In this document: in pieces, positions 23,835 to 34,182 of the stretch
Layout: every line of letters starts with the position of its first letter
Numbering within the stretch: the first letter of the stretch is position 1
The notes under the pieces: generated by a model
Databases searched by the model: none
What the model saw: only the letters and a program-made list of their open reading frames with translations
Told to the model about the DNA's origin: nothing
Made by a program: the position numbers and the translations under genes
Assembly: GCA_036245525.1 (NCBI GenBank)
Contig: BTPG01000004.1
Coordinates: forward strand, 163,127,025-163,191,024
Direction of reading: 5' to 3'
Length of the DNA stretch: 64,000 nt
Source: Semisulcospira habei
Taxonomy: Eukaryota; Mollusca; Gastropoda; Semisulcospiridae

Positions 23835-24469
23835 TTATAATGTCCCGGCAGCATAGTTTAAGAGACCAAAAATGCCCATCCTTTTTGTATATAGAAATGC
23901 TTCCTGAACACTGACATTCGTAAAACATTTTTATATCGCCATATCCCGTCCAGCGTGTGCTAAAAGACCGATAATGTTTCACTTTTTAAGGGCGAATCGC
24001 CGCCTTATATATCGTGACGACTGGCCGCCAATCGGCTTCTCAGACAGTGTAGGGGGGCTTCAGCCAGTACCGTCTGACGGCAAAACGATGCCTTGTGCCC
24101 TCTAATGCCTGTCGTTTTTTTAATATAGAAATGCTTTCTGAACACATTCATAACTGTTTTATATGGCCCTATGCCGTCCAGCATAGTTTAAGAGACCAAA
24201 ATGATGTTCCGCTTGTTAAGGAACATATTGTCAGTATTGTCAGTGTAGTTTCAGCCAATACTGTGTTAAACAGATGCATTGTCCCCTCTAATGCCCATCC
24301 CTTTCAAATGGAAATGCTTCCTGAACACATTCATAACTGTTTTATATGGCCCAATGCTGTCCATCATAAGTTAATAGACCAACACGTTTGTAAGGACTGT
24401 CCGCCAAGCTAAAACTGAGACCGATCAGCCTAATGTTTCACTTTTTAAGCAATGCTATTTTAAATGGAT

Positions 24470-26105
24470 AGGGACTTCCAGCTCTCGCTGATTTCGTCCG
24501 GGGGGGGGGGGGGAGGGGGGGGGGGCGGGGATGGTGGGGAGGGGGTCTATATTTTGACTGTTTGTCGCTGATGTCCGCGCATCGCTTTTTCGTTCAACCT
24601 CTCATCATGGCTTTTTTTTTTTTTTTTTTTTTTTTTGCCCTGCCAGCTGTTGCCCTTTGTTTGAGGAGGGTTGGTTTTTACTAACCCCCCTATAAGTGTT
24701 TCTGTTTATCTCTGGAGGGGGGTGTTGTACCCTCCATTGCCCAGGGAGTGCATGGACGAAGGATGCTAAACCTCCCTGGGTACCCTATTTATTTTGATGG
24801 GTGGTGACCGTACGCAGGCGAGCGGGGAGTCACGCGGTGTCGGAGTGCCAACTAGGGTACCTCGCCCCCCCTGGGTTGTCTAACCCCCCTATCCCGCAGA
24901 GTGGACCTTCCAGGAGTGTCCTCCTCTACGTCCCAATACGGGGAAGATGGACCCCGGAGCCGGCCGCCGGCCGCCGGCCCCCGGGCGCGTCCCACCGAGG
25001 ATCTCGATGGGGGGGGGGGGGGGGGCGTCTCAGGTGCCCGCCGCCGGCCCACGGGACCCTCTCACCGCCAGGAGGGGAGCAGTTGGTCAAAAAGCCTCCC
25101 GGTAGAGACCTATGGGGCATTCCCTCGAACTCCTGGGGGGGGGGGGGGGGGGGGAGGGGCTATCTTAACGTACCGGGGGCGGAAAAATAAAGGAAAGTAA
25201 CGTGTACACACAAAAAACCAAAAAAAAAAAAAAAAAAAAGGATGAGTGATGGGTGGTTCTTGGGCACCCTCCCCCCCACGCCCGAGCGGACCCCCCGATC
25301 CCGGCGGTGGCCTCCGCCGGACCGGGGGGTCCACCCCCGGCGGGGGTGGGGGGGGGGAGAGGGGGCGTCCACGGACCGGGTGATTGGTGGTGATGAGGAT
25401 GATGAGATGTCTCTTTATTAACCCTGGGGGGGGGGGGGGGCGGGTGTGGGACCATGAGATGGAGTTGTGATGAGGATGAGGGTGACCTGTATTTAGCTGT
25501 TCGGCCCTGTCGGGCCCGGCCACGGCAACACTTCGCGAGTGGATAGTTTGAGAATAATTGGGGAGGGGCCGGTGGGGGACTGGGTCGCGCCACCGCGTGA
25601 CTCTGGGAGGGTGTTATCCTGCGCGTAGGTCATCACCCATTATCTACGTTTATAAGGAGTGCATTGACGATGGATGCTAAACCTCCTTTATTTGGGCCTA
25701 TTTTATTTGAGTGGTTGGCCCCCCTTCGTTCAGGCTGGACTCCAGCCGCCCGGATTTGCCTGCTCTCTAGTTACTCCCCCCTGTGTTCCTCCCCGGGTCC
25801 TACTGGTCGGTCCCGGGTGGCCCAGCGGGGGGCCGAGATGCCCGAAAGCGCCCCGCGATTCCCGAGCCCGGCCTGCCGTGGCAATGCCGACCATGGTGCG
25901 GTCAACGCGGAGCTCTTCTGGAGTGATGGGCCGTAATTCCTCGGTTCTGGGGGACTCCAGTCCGCCGGGAAGGTCTGAGGAACCCCCCAGGCCGCGGCAC
26001 CTTAAAAGAAAAATTAAAAAAAAGAAAAAAAAAGCTGGGGGGGGGGGTATGTGGATGAGATGACTCTTTATTACCCGTGGGGGTGGGGGGGGGGGGGGGC
26101 GTGTG
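24470..26105. repeat. G-rich duplicated segment within the satellite
   Basis: Two diverged direct copies: one starts near 24750 (gtgcatggacgaaggatgct) and ends in a G run near 25440; the other starts near 25656 (gtgcattgacgatggatgct) and ends in a G run near 26100. It holds many runs of 8-18 G, an A run at 25220-25239, and a C/G-rich body. No credible ORF. Origin unknown, possibly a retroposed RNA fragment given the A-rich tracts. Confidence 0.55.
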
Positions 26106-26637
26106 CTCAGAACTTTTTAAGGGCGAATCGCCGCTTTATATATCGTAAGGACTGGCCGCCGCCAATCGGTTTCTCAGACAGTGTACGGGTATTTTAGCCA
26201 ATAGGCCGTCTGATGGCAAAGCGATCCGTTGTGCGGCCCTCTAATGCCCATCATTTTTTAATATGGAACCGACTGCTTCCCGCTGAACATATTCAGAACT
26301 GTTTTATGCCATTCATCATAGTTTAAGAGACCAAAAATGTTCCGCTTATTTGAGGAAGGATTGGCCGCTTTGCGGCTTCTCACTAGTTGGCAGTGTAGGC
26401 CGGGGTGTTTCAGCCAATACCGTCTCAGATGGCAAAACGATGCCGCCCATAATTTTTTAAAATATGGAAATGCTTCCTGAACACATTCGTAACATTATAA
26501 GTGATATCGCCCTATATGCTAAAAGACCGAAAAATGTTTCACTAAACTGGGCGAATCATCGCCGCTTTGTGGGCTCTCTGAGTGTAAGGGTTCATGTCTT
26601 AAACCATGCGTTGTGCCCTCTGTTGCCCATCGCTTTT

Positions 26638-26638
26638 A

Positions 26639-26691
<53 letters not shown>

Positions 26692-26820
26692 ATGGTTCTT
26701 GTATCGCGCAAACTCTTTGTTGTGACAAAAACTCATTCGGAGTTGCGCCGCTAGCACACACATTCAAACATGACATAGATTAGACGATGTGAAACATTAC
26801 AAATAAATACAACAGGACAG
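26638..26820 (-). mobile_element. 3'-end fragment of an L2-like LINE or related SINE
   Basis: Read on the minus strand, a segment containing gcgcgatacaagaaccattc runs into an (ATT)n tail at 26638-26690. This resembles the end of the LINE at 22455-23834. Only the tail region is present. Confidence 0.5.
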
Positions 26821-27119
26821 GTTGATAAGGAAATGCTTCCTGAACACATTCATAACAGTTTTATATGGCCCGATCCCGTCCAGCATAGGTGAGACCAAAA
26901 CTGATGTTGGGGCCCGCGGTTCGGAATGGCCGCCAAGAGGAATCTCGGACAGTGTAGGAGGGCTTCAGTCAATACCGTCTGATGGCAAAACAATGCGTTC
27001 TGCCCTCTAATGCCCATCATTTTTTAATACGAAAATGCTTCCTGAAAACATTCATAAATTTTTTTTTTTTTTTTTTTTAAATTTGGTCCTATCCCGTCCA
27101 GCGTAGGTTAAACACCAAA

Positions 27120-27895
27120 ATGATGTTGTAATGACTGGCCGCCACTGAAATGGGTCTTTATAGGTGAAATTGCGGGGGAAAATGTGCATTTATTATTCAA
27201 TTTTTTTTCGTGGCGGAAGTAGAGTCTCAGCGTAGGGGTGCTTCTGTCAGCCTGTCCGCGCCACTGAACTGATCTGAATGCTGAGAATACATTTGACAAG
27301 TGGTTGGCTCGGTTTTGGCATATGTTGGGAACCATACTAATTTGAACGCTTCCGGTTTGAGTGGCTGCTAAGAGGTGGCTGTTCTCTTCAGGGCTATAGA
27401 AAAGTGTCTCGGGCTGCTCGGCTCACAATAATCTCCCTTATAGGTACACTTCACAGTGGCTGCTGATCAAGTGTTTGCACACTTCTTGTGCGGCATTGCA
27501 CCGGCGCTAGACACTTTTTCGGTAAAGTTACTGAACGGTGCATATATAATATTATACAGCAGTGCTGATAAGCGTCAAGGTTAATGTGCTAAGCAGCGTA
27601 AAATTAAGTGCTTATTAAATCGTTAGAGTGGCACCAGTTGAGACGACTCATGTGAGTTTTTCTTGTTTTTCTCGATGTGCGCAGGCACTTTTTCATTTTT
27701 TTCTGAGGACGGGGTGGCGGTGTTATTTTAACAAGTTTTTGAATAGATAAATTTAGAACTCTATACGTGTGCGTTGTAGACCCATAAGGCGGACCTTATT
27801 TACACAGGCGGACCTTATTTGCCATTACATGAAAAGTAATAGGAAGAATTGTTCACTGGAAACATAATTTGCAAAAGCCCTTCTGTTAACTCATT
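27120..27895. other. Non-coding DNA left of the MITE and Polinton copy B
   Basis: No gene, repeat family or structure recognised. A first exon of the CHCHD5-like gene could lie here or elsewhere to the left, but I could not identify one. Confidence 0.5.
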
Positions 27896-28103
27896 CTACC
27901 CCATCACCAAAATCCCCAAACATATTTTGCCATTGTCCTCTGAAGACTGCATTGCAGTGCAGGACACAGATCGACCATAATAGTTCAAGGGTGTTGCCAA
28001 AATAGCTTGGCGCCCATAGGCACCAAGCTATTCTGGCATCACCCTTGAACTATCATGGTCGATCCTTATCTTGCTGTGGTGTGTCAGGGGTTGAATGAGT
28101 TAA
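27896..28103. mobile_element. MITE with palindromic core
   Basis: Terminal inverted repeats read TTAACTCATTCTACCCC on the left and TTAACTCATTCAACCCC inverted on the right. The core at 27969-28064 is a 96-bp near-perfect palindrome around tagcttggcgcc. Related cores occur at 51088-51193, 52669-52752 and 53289-53351. No protein is coded, so it would be moved by an unknown transposase. Confidence 0.72.
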
Positions 28104-28377
28104 TGCAAACACTCAATTTTCACCCACTTACTGAAAATGGGGGTGAAGGGGGGGGGGTGGGGGGGGGGGGAACAAAAGGAAAGGAAAAACTCCACAGCTA
28201 GGTCTGTGGGCAGTGTAACATAAACAATATGGCATTATTATTACATTGGCTGCTGTCTTTCCCACCTGGCAGATTCTGTGCAGTTATTCAGATCTTTCTA
28301 CAGTAGGTTATTGCAGTTTACCAGTACATGCTCTGCATTTACTGCAGACACACATCAGCACCAGATGGATTGACCAA

Positions 28378-28670
28378 AGAGATACAATATAGGAGAATAC
28401 AACCCCACCCATTTCAGAAACAATTGATTTATTTAATCCTTTCCGTAAATAAACAAACGCACTTGACCAAATATATTTAACAGCATTATCTGCCCAGTCA
28501 GGTCCCCCAACCCCTTGGAAACAAAAGGCTAGTTAAAATATCTTCCCGAGAAATACACACCACCCACCCCCACACCCCACCACTCAATGCTGTCAGAGTT
28601 GGCCTTCCTGAGAAATACTTCCTGTTCATACCACCATTGTAAACAATAGTCCTCTATGCCCAAATAGTGT

Positions 28671-28713
<43 letters not shown>

Positions 28714-29151
28714 CACACAAAACAAATTAGCATTCCTTTTTGTGTCAACGCTTCAATGTATGTCACTAAACCACTGTGTCATTTTTTTTCTCTGGGGCAA
28801 ACCAAAAATATAGAACAAATCTCGAATGTAGGTTATTTCGTAAATGAAACGTCCAACGTGAAAAATTGTGTGGAGGAAAATTTATCTGTGAAAAGTTTTC
28901 ACTTCACACATCGTGACTGCTGCGACGCACACGGACATTGCGCTGTTGAACAATCGGCCTTTGTGCTCAAGACTGTCGCGTGATGAAACCGGATTCCTGT
29001 TGGGTGCAGTTATTGCCGTCATAACCTGTAGGTAGAGACAGCTGTTGTGTAGTCATTGTTAGTTTACAAGATTGCATCTCTTCATAACCAGAAAGTTGGG
29101 CTTGAAAATTGGTTGTGAAACGGTTTTCTGTTTTCGCTCCAGCGGGTGACA
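28378..29151 (+). repeat. Left terminal inverted repeat of Polinton copy B
   Basis: Matches 50241-51008 in inverted orientation with very few differences, mainly the length of an internal (CT)n tract at about 28674-28711. An ORF of 104 residues across it is open in both arms only because the arms are copies. The termini would be bound by integrase and carry the replication origin of a protein-primed genome, by analogy with known elements. Confidence 0.93.
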
Positions 29152-29641
29152 ATCAGCCTTTCATACAGTTATTTATTAGTCTGTCGCGTGATGCATTTAA
29201 ATTGAAACCCACAACTTTACTCCCAGGAGAGACCTCAATTATTCAATTTAGTATACACCCCACCATGTTTTACAAGTGTTTTAGATCACTCGAGGAGAAA
29301 ATCGGGTGTGATTTGTTACTTTGAACCAGATCACGGACATTGCCTTGTCGTGTTATGCATTTAAATTGAAACCAGATCACGGACATTTGTGTTGCGTGCG
29401 TTTTATTACCTTGTTTACCCAACCAACATGATAATGGTGGACCTATCTGTGATTTTGGACCTTGCAGCTTCTGGGCGTAAGGTCTAAAATCACAGACCGC
29501 ACACCATAAATAAAACCAGACAAGCTTTTTGTAGTCATTATTATAAGGCTTGCGGTGTGAGTGGTTAGTTTGAAACCCCTTTTATAACCAGAAAGGCAAG
29601 CATAGTGTTTTTGTACAAACAGATTATATTGTGTTTTTAAA
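29152..29641. promoter_or_regulatory. Subterminal non-coding region with repeats and a hairpin, copy B left
   Basis: Between the near-identical terminal repeat and the ATPase start. The first 160 bp still resemble, in diverged form, the inner flank of the right arm. A motif CTGTCGCGTGATG lies at 29181-29193, recurs inside the arm at 28973-28985, and in degenerate form near 29345. The segment aaccagatcacggacat occurs twice (near 29323 and 29370). A 17-18-bp hairpin spans 29446-29496. A promoter for the ATPase operon is expected here. Confidence 0.5.
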
Positions 29642-30247
29642 ATGGACTTAATGACGCATGACCCACATTGCGGCTTATTTGCCGGTGCCACGGGCTGTGG
29701 AAAAACTCAATTTGTTCTTAATCTCTTACAAACAAGATACATCTATCATTTCGAAAACATAGTAATATTTTGTCCTACAATCAAACACAACAAAGCTTAT
29801 CACAACCGTTTATTCATTTGGACTGACAACAACATATACTTAGTCGACCCCGAGAAAAAACTGAATGATTACCTACAATATTTTACAAAGCAATTTGAAG
29901 GACAGCCAACATTGTTCATAGTTGATGACTGTTCTGCAGAAAAAGACATTGTCAAGAAGAGAAACACTCTAGCAGAACTTGCCTTCAGTGGCAGACATGC
30001 AAACATAAGTGTATGGATTCTCACTCAGAAATATAATGCTGTACTGAAAGATTTTCGAGAACAGTTAAAGTTTATCTGTTTGTTTTACTGTAAGGATCGT
30101 GACAGCTTTGAAGACTGTCTTAGAGAGAACGATGTTATACCAAATAAGCATGAACGAGACTGTGTGAAAAACAAACTAAAATCAACCAAGCATCTAAAGC
30201 TCATTTTAAAGACAGATCAGCCCACAGGGTATGGGTTAGTAAATTAA
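29642..30247 (+). CDS. DNA-packaging ATPase (A32/FtsK-HerA-like), Polinton copy B
   Basis: Intact 201-residue P-loop ATPase with Walker A GATGCGKT at residues 15-22 and Walker B LFIVDDC around residue 94. The C-terminal part with WILTQKYNAVLKDFREQL is the same as in copy A. It is the first gene inside the left terminal repeat, so unlike in copy A it is not next to the capsid gene. The start ATG follows TTTAAA. Its expected role is to drive genome packaging at the capsid vertex. Confidence 0.9.
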   Translation: MDLMTHDPHCGLFAGATGCGKTQFVLNLLQTRYIYHFENIVIFCPTIKHNKAYHNRLFIWTDNNIYLVDPEKKLNDYLQYFTKQFEGQPTLFIVDDCSAEKDIVKKRNTLAELAFSGRHANISVWILTQKYNAVLKDFREQLKFICLFYCKDRDSFEDCLRENDVIPNKHERDCVKNKLKSTKHLKLILKTDQPTGYGLVN

Positions 30248-30273
30248 TTTATCTTTTTGGTTTGTCTATAAAA

Positions 30274-30663
30274 ATGACAGACAGACAAGAAAATCAAAAT
30301 TGGCCTATTAGTAAATTCATAGATATTACATCGAGTTTCAGGGGTTTTATGCTTATTAGTGACTTAAAAACACAAGTTAGACACCCTTTTTCATCACTTC
30401 CAACACCAATGAAAATATATATGACATATAGTTTTTATCTTGGATAGTCTAATACTTTTCCATGTTATAATAATAGGACAAATGATTTTTTAGTTTATGA
30501 TGCTAAATCTGACTGGTTTAAGATTATGTGTTTACAAATATACCATCAAATAAAAAAAGAAAATGTTAAATTTATTACTGTTAATAAAACAATATTACAC
30601 ATGCAAAAGATTGAACATGATACAACAGAAGACATATCTATGAAGTGGCTTATTAGTTGGTAA
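30274..30663 (+). pseudogene. Small conserved Polinton protein with one nonsense codon (copy B)
   Basis: Begins at an ATG preceded by TATAAAA and reads 57 codons to a TAG at 30445-30447. The same frame then stays open to TAA at 30661-30663. The part after the stop (DWFKIMCLQIYHQIKKENV and onward) is the conserved half shared with 2511-2843. A single substitution is therefore the only visible defect. The stop could be bypassed, but there is no sign of a readthrough signal. Function unknown. Confidence 0.7.
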
Positions 30664-30756
30664 TTAATTTTGTCTATTATATAGATTTTAGTCAATAAAG
30701 TGCCATTTTTCATTATATAATTTTCTATTTATTTTTTTGTCGGACAAATAAAAAAG

Positions 30757-33700
30757 ATGGACAACCGTCAAAGATTAAGAAACGTGTTTCACACAACTGA
30801 CTTACCTATATATAATATTTACAATGTCTATGAATCAATAGAAAGATCTTTTTTAGTCATACAAAATAACCTTCTTTCTGATAGTGTAAAGATTCAGATT
30901 GTTGCAAAAATAGAATTTGTCAGAGATGTTGGTGAAGTTATTGTAACGTATATCTCGACAAGGCAGCACACAGTTAATTCGAGAAGAGAACTAGAGAAAG
31001 TGTTTAGAGAAAGATTGTTACCAGACTTCCATGAAGCAATTGACAGAGCAGAAATGCAAGGGTCTGGCTGGCATGAAGGCCTTGTACACGAACTACAACT
31101 AAAGCAGTCAAGATATCATCCTATTTTAGGCAAATCATGGATACCACTACCAAAAGAGGTTGTAGACAAAAAGGGTGTGGTCAATATTCAGAACAATGAT
31201 AATTTCTGTTTTATGTGGTGTGTACTTGCCAAACTGCATTTTGTAAAAACAAAACCTGAACGTGTATCTAACTATACCAATTTTATAAATGAACTCAACT
31301 TCAGTGGCATTGAGTTCCCTGTTAAAATAGAGGACATAGACTTGTTTGAAAAACTAAATCCTGGTATATCTGTGAATGTGTTTGTGTGGGAAAATGAATC
31401 TGAGAATAAGTTACAGCCAATTAGAGTATCTCCAATTGCCCCAACCTATGGGCAGCCAGAAGATAAACATGTTGATATGTTACTAATAAGCTCTGGTGAT
31501 AACTTTCACTACACAATTATTAGGAGTATGTCACGACTAATTCATAATCATGTATCAAAACACAATGGCAAACAGGAAATATGTAAAAGATGCTTACAAA
31601 GGTTCTCCTGTATAAAAGTGGCACATAAGCATACCCAGCACTGTAGGTCGGCTGATGACATTCAAACAATACTTAGGTATCCAGATCCTGGCAGCAAGGT
31701 TTATTTCAAGAACTATGTTAATCAACAAAAGCTGCCATTTGTAGTATACGCAGATTTTGAATCACTCGTCGTTCCATATGAAGGTCCAATTCCAGAGTCA
31801 TTACCAAAGACTATAAAATTGAGTGACCAAGTGGTGTGTTCTTTTGGATACATTTTTGTTAGGTCAGACGGTCTTCATTCAGAGCCTGTTATCTACAGAG
31901 GTGAAAATGCAGCATGCCTGTTTTTAATAGAAATGAGACAACTGTATAGTCAGGTAGTACAATATCTCACAACATGTCAGATGCCTTTGGTGATGACAGA
32001 AGAAGACAAACTGAAATTTGATACAGCTGAGACGTGTTGGATTTGTGAACAGCCTCTGGGGGGTGATAAAGTTCGTGACCACGATCACATAACAGGGAGT
32101 TACAGAGGTGCTGCACATAGCAATTGTAACTTGTTATTAAAAATAGATCCTAAGACATACAAGTTACCAATCTTTTTCCACAATCTCAAAGGATATGATT
32201 CACACATTATCATGCAGGCTGTGGATGAGTCTTACAGAAACATAAGTTGTATTGCTCAGACAACTGAGAAATACTTGACTTTTAGGTTAGACAAATTATC
32301 ATTTTATGACTCTATGCAACATCTGTCTTTAGGGTTGGCTAGTCTAGCAGAAGGACTGACTGAGTATCCAATAACAAGTAAATATTTTGAGCCAGACTTG
32401 ATTAAAAAAGGTGTTTATCCATATGAGTACATCAGTGACTGGGTAGTGTTTGAAGAAAGGAGACTGCCTCCAAAAGAGAAATTTTATTCTACACTAACTG
32501 GCAAAGGTATTTCTGACTCTGATTACCAGCACGCACTTGATGCATGGGGTAAACTAGGATGTCAGACAATTGGTGACTACCATGACCAGTACTTAAAGGC
32601 AGATGTTTGCTTGCTAGCAGATGTATTTGAAAGTTACCGTGAAAAGGGTTTGTTGCACTACAGACTTGACCCTGCTTGTTACATCACTAGTCCTGGCATG
32701 ACATGGGATGCATTTTTGAAATCCAGTAAGATATTTATAGACCTGTTGTCTGATCGTACGATGGGTGAAATGGTGGAACGTGGATTGAGGGGAGGGATTA
32801 GTTTAGCAGCAAATAATTATGGCAAGGCCAACAACAAATATCTTGATGACTTTGACCCCTCAATGTCAAGGTCATTTATTACGTACTTGGATGCTAATAA
32901 TTTGTATGGATTTGCAATGTGTGAATTGTTGCCATTAAAAAACTTTTGTTTGTATGATTTGTCACAGTATGGCATAAAAAAATTAACAAAATATATTATG
33001 GATCGAGGTCAAAATGATGAAAAGGGTTGGATCTTTGAAGTAGACCTGGAGTATCCACACCATTTACATGATTACCATAATGATTATCCATTAGCAGTTG
33101 AGAAACTGAGTTTGACAGGGAAAAAAGAAGACACCAAACTTGTACCAAATTTAAATGACAAATTCAATTACGTTTGCCACTACCGCTTGTTGCAGTTTTA
33201 CATCAGACACGGGTTAGTACTAAAGAAAGTTCACAGAGGAATTCAATTTGATCAGAGTGCTTTCATGAAAGATTACATAATGAAGAACACAACCCTTCGT
33301 GCCAGAGACGGCAACACTGCATTTGACAAAGACTTCTTTAAGCTTATGAACAATGCCTGTTTTGGCAAGACAATGGAAAATCCTCATCACCGCAAAGATG
33401 TGAGACTGGTCACAACTGAATCGGGTGCAATTAAACTTACAGGCAAGCCACAGTACACAGGGTATAAAGAATTTCATTCATCATTGTATGCTGTGTCACT
33501 CAAAAAAAAGATTGTTAAACTGGACAAGCCAGTATTCATTGGTATGGCAATTCTTGAGTTGTCAAAACTGTTGATGCTTGAATTTTATTATGATTACTTC
33601 AAACCAAAGTATCCTGAGTGTCGTCTGCTATACACTGACACTGACTCTATGATCATAGACGTGCCTACTGAAGACTTTTATGAAGACATGAAAACAGAGT

Positions 33701-34182
33701 TACACATGTATGACACATCTGATTACCCTAAAGACCATCCACTGTTCAACACACAAAACAAGAAAGTGCCTGGTAAGTTTAAAGATGAACTAAATGGTGT
33801 GCCTATAGTTGAGTACGTTGGACTGAGATCAAAAATGTATTCTATACTGCATCAAAAGGGAAGTCAATCCAAAGCCAAAGGTATCAAAAAAACAGCGATA
33901 AAAAATAAAGACATTCGACATGAACATTATAAGCAAGTATTAGATGGAGAACTGATGCCTGATTATCCAAACAAAACACTGAGGTCAAATAGACACAATA
34001 TTGAAATGATTCAAACACAAAAGAAGTCTCTAGCAGTAGGGGACACGAAACGAGTGTTTTTCAGTAAGGAGAAAGCTTATGCACCTGGTCATTACAGGCT
34101 CAAGTTATCTGAAGAAATAGCTGATGAACTGGTTGATGAACTAATCAATGAGTTAGTTGATGAAATGATTAAAAATGCGTAA
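30757..34182 (+). CDS. Protein-primed-type family B DNA polymerase, Polinton copy B (intact)
   Basis: An uninterrupted 1141-residue polymerase. Exo I (YADFESLVV) is at about residue 331, Exo II (NLKGYDSH) at 476 and Exo III (KADVCLLAD) at 614. Polymerase motif A is DANNLYG near 712, motif B MNNACFGKT near 864, motif C YTDTDS near 959, and a GLRSKMY block near 1022. All catalytic carboxylates are present. The N-terminal 300 residues include DNFCFMW and HYTII motifs and a Cys-rich CKRCLQRF segment. Between Exo I and II is CWIC...DHDHITG...H..CN, resembling the endonuclease VII zinc fold. It would replicate the linear element from protein-primed ends. The 3' end overlaps the convergent integrase frame by 14 bp. 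It is the best-preserved enzyme in the window. Confidence 0.94.
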   Translation: MDNRQRLRNVFHTTDLPIYNIYNVYESIERSFLVIQNNLLSDSVKIQIVAKIEFVRDVGEVIVTYISTRQHTVNSRRELEKVFRERLLPDFHEAIDRAEMQGSGWHEGLVHELQLKQSRYHPILGKSWIPLPKEVVDKKGVVNIQNNDNFCFMWCVLAKLHFVKTKPERVSNYTNFINELNFSGIEFPVKIEDIDLFEKLNPGISVNVFVWENESENKLQPIRVSPIAPTYGQPEDKHVDMLLISSGDNFHYTIIRSMSRLIHNHVSKHNGKQEICKRCLQRFSCIKVAHKHTQHCRSADDIQTILRYPDPGSKVYFKNYVNQQKLPFVVYADFESLVVPYEGPIPESLPKTIKLSDQVVCSFGYIFVRSDGLHSEPVIYRGENAACLFLIEMRQLYSQVVQYLTTCQMPLVMTEEDKLKFDTAETCWICEQPLGGDKVRDHDHITGSYRGAAHSNCNLLLKIDPKTYKLPIFFHNLKGYDSHIIMQAVDESYRNISCIAQTTEKYLTFRLDKLSFYDSMQHLSLGLASLAEGLTEYPITSKYFEPDLIKKGVYPYEYISDWVVFEERRLPPKEKFYSTLTGKGISDSDYQHALDAWGKLGCQTIGDYHDQYLKADVCLLADVFESYREKGLLHYRLDPACYITSPGMTWDAFLKSSKIFIDLLSDRTMGEMVERGLRGGISLAANNYGKANNKYLDDFDPSMSRSFITYLDANNLYGFAMCELLPLKNFCLYDLSQYGIKKLTKYIMDRGQNDEKGWIFEVDLEYPHHLHDYHNDYPLAVEKLSLTGKKEDTKLVPNLNDKFNYVCHYRLLQFYIRHGLVLKKVHRGIQFDQSAFMKDYIMKNTTLRARDGNTAFDKDFFKLMNNACFGKTMENPHHRKDVRLVTTESGAIKLTGKPQYTGYKEFHSSLYAVSLKKKIVKLDKPVFIGMAILELSKLLMLEFYYDYFKPKYPECRLLYTDTDSMIIDVPTEDFYEDMKTELHMYDTSDYPKDHPLFNTQNKKVPGKFKDELNGVPIVEYVGLRSKMYSILHQKGSQSKAKGIKKTAIKNKDIRHEHYKQVLDGELMPDYPNKTLRSNRHNIEMIQTQKKSLAVGDTKRVFFSKEKAYAPGHYRLKLSEEIADELVDELINELVDEMIKNA

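Larger units (their letters stand above)
21000..27115. repeat. Interrupted satellite, about 195-bp unit
   Basis: Fifteen or so diverged head-to-tail units recognisable by the landmark tggaaatgcttcctgaacac. Starts occur near 21030, 21233, 21421, 21619, 21808, 22002, 22196 and 22400, then 23884, 24125 and 24309, then 26268, 26464, 26828 and 27031. Spacing is about 190-205 bp. Two large insertions (an L2-like LINE and a G-rich block) and a smaller one break the array. No open frame is preserved across units, so it is not a protein repeat. Confidence 0.88.

Noticed and set aside
24801..26063. Several Pro/Gly-rich ORFs in the G-rich block
   Set aside because: Low-complexity translations of G and C runs; no consistent frame between the two direct copies.
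28669..28983. A 104-residue ORF in the left terminal repeat, also present in the right one
   Set aside because: Openness in both arms follows from their near identity; it begins in a (CT)n tract and lacks the start context of the other genes.
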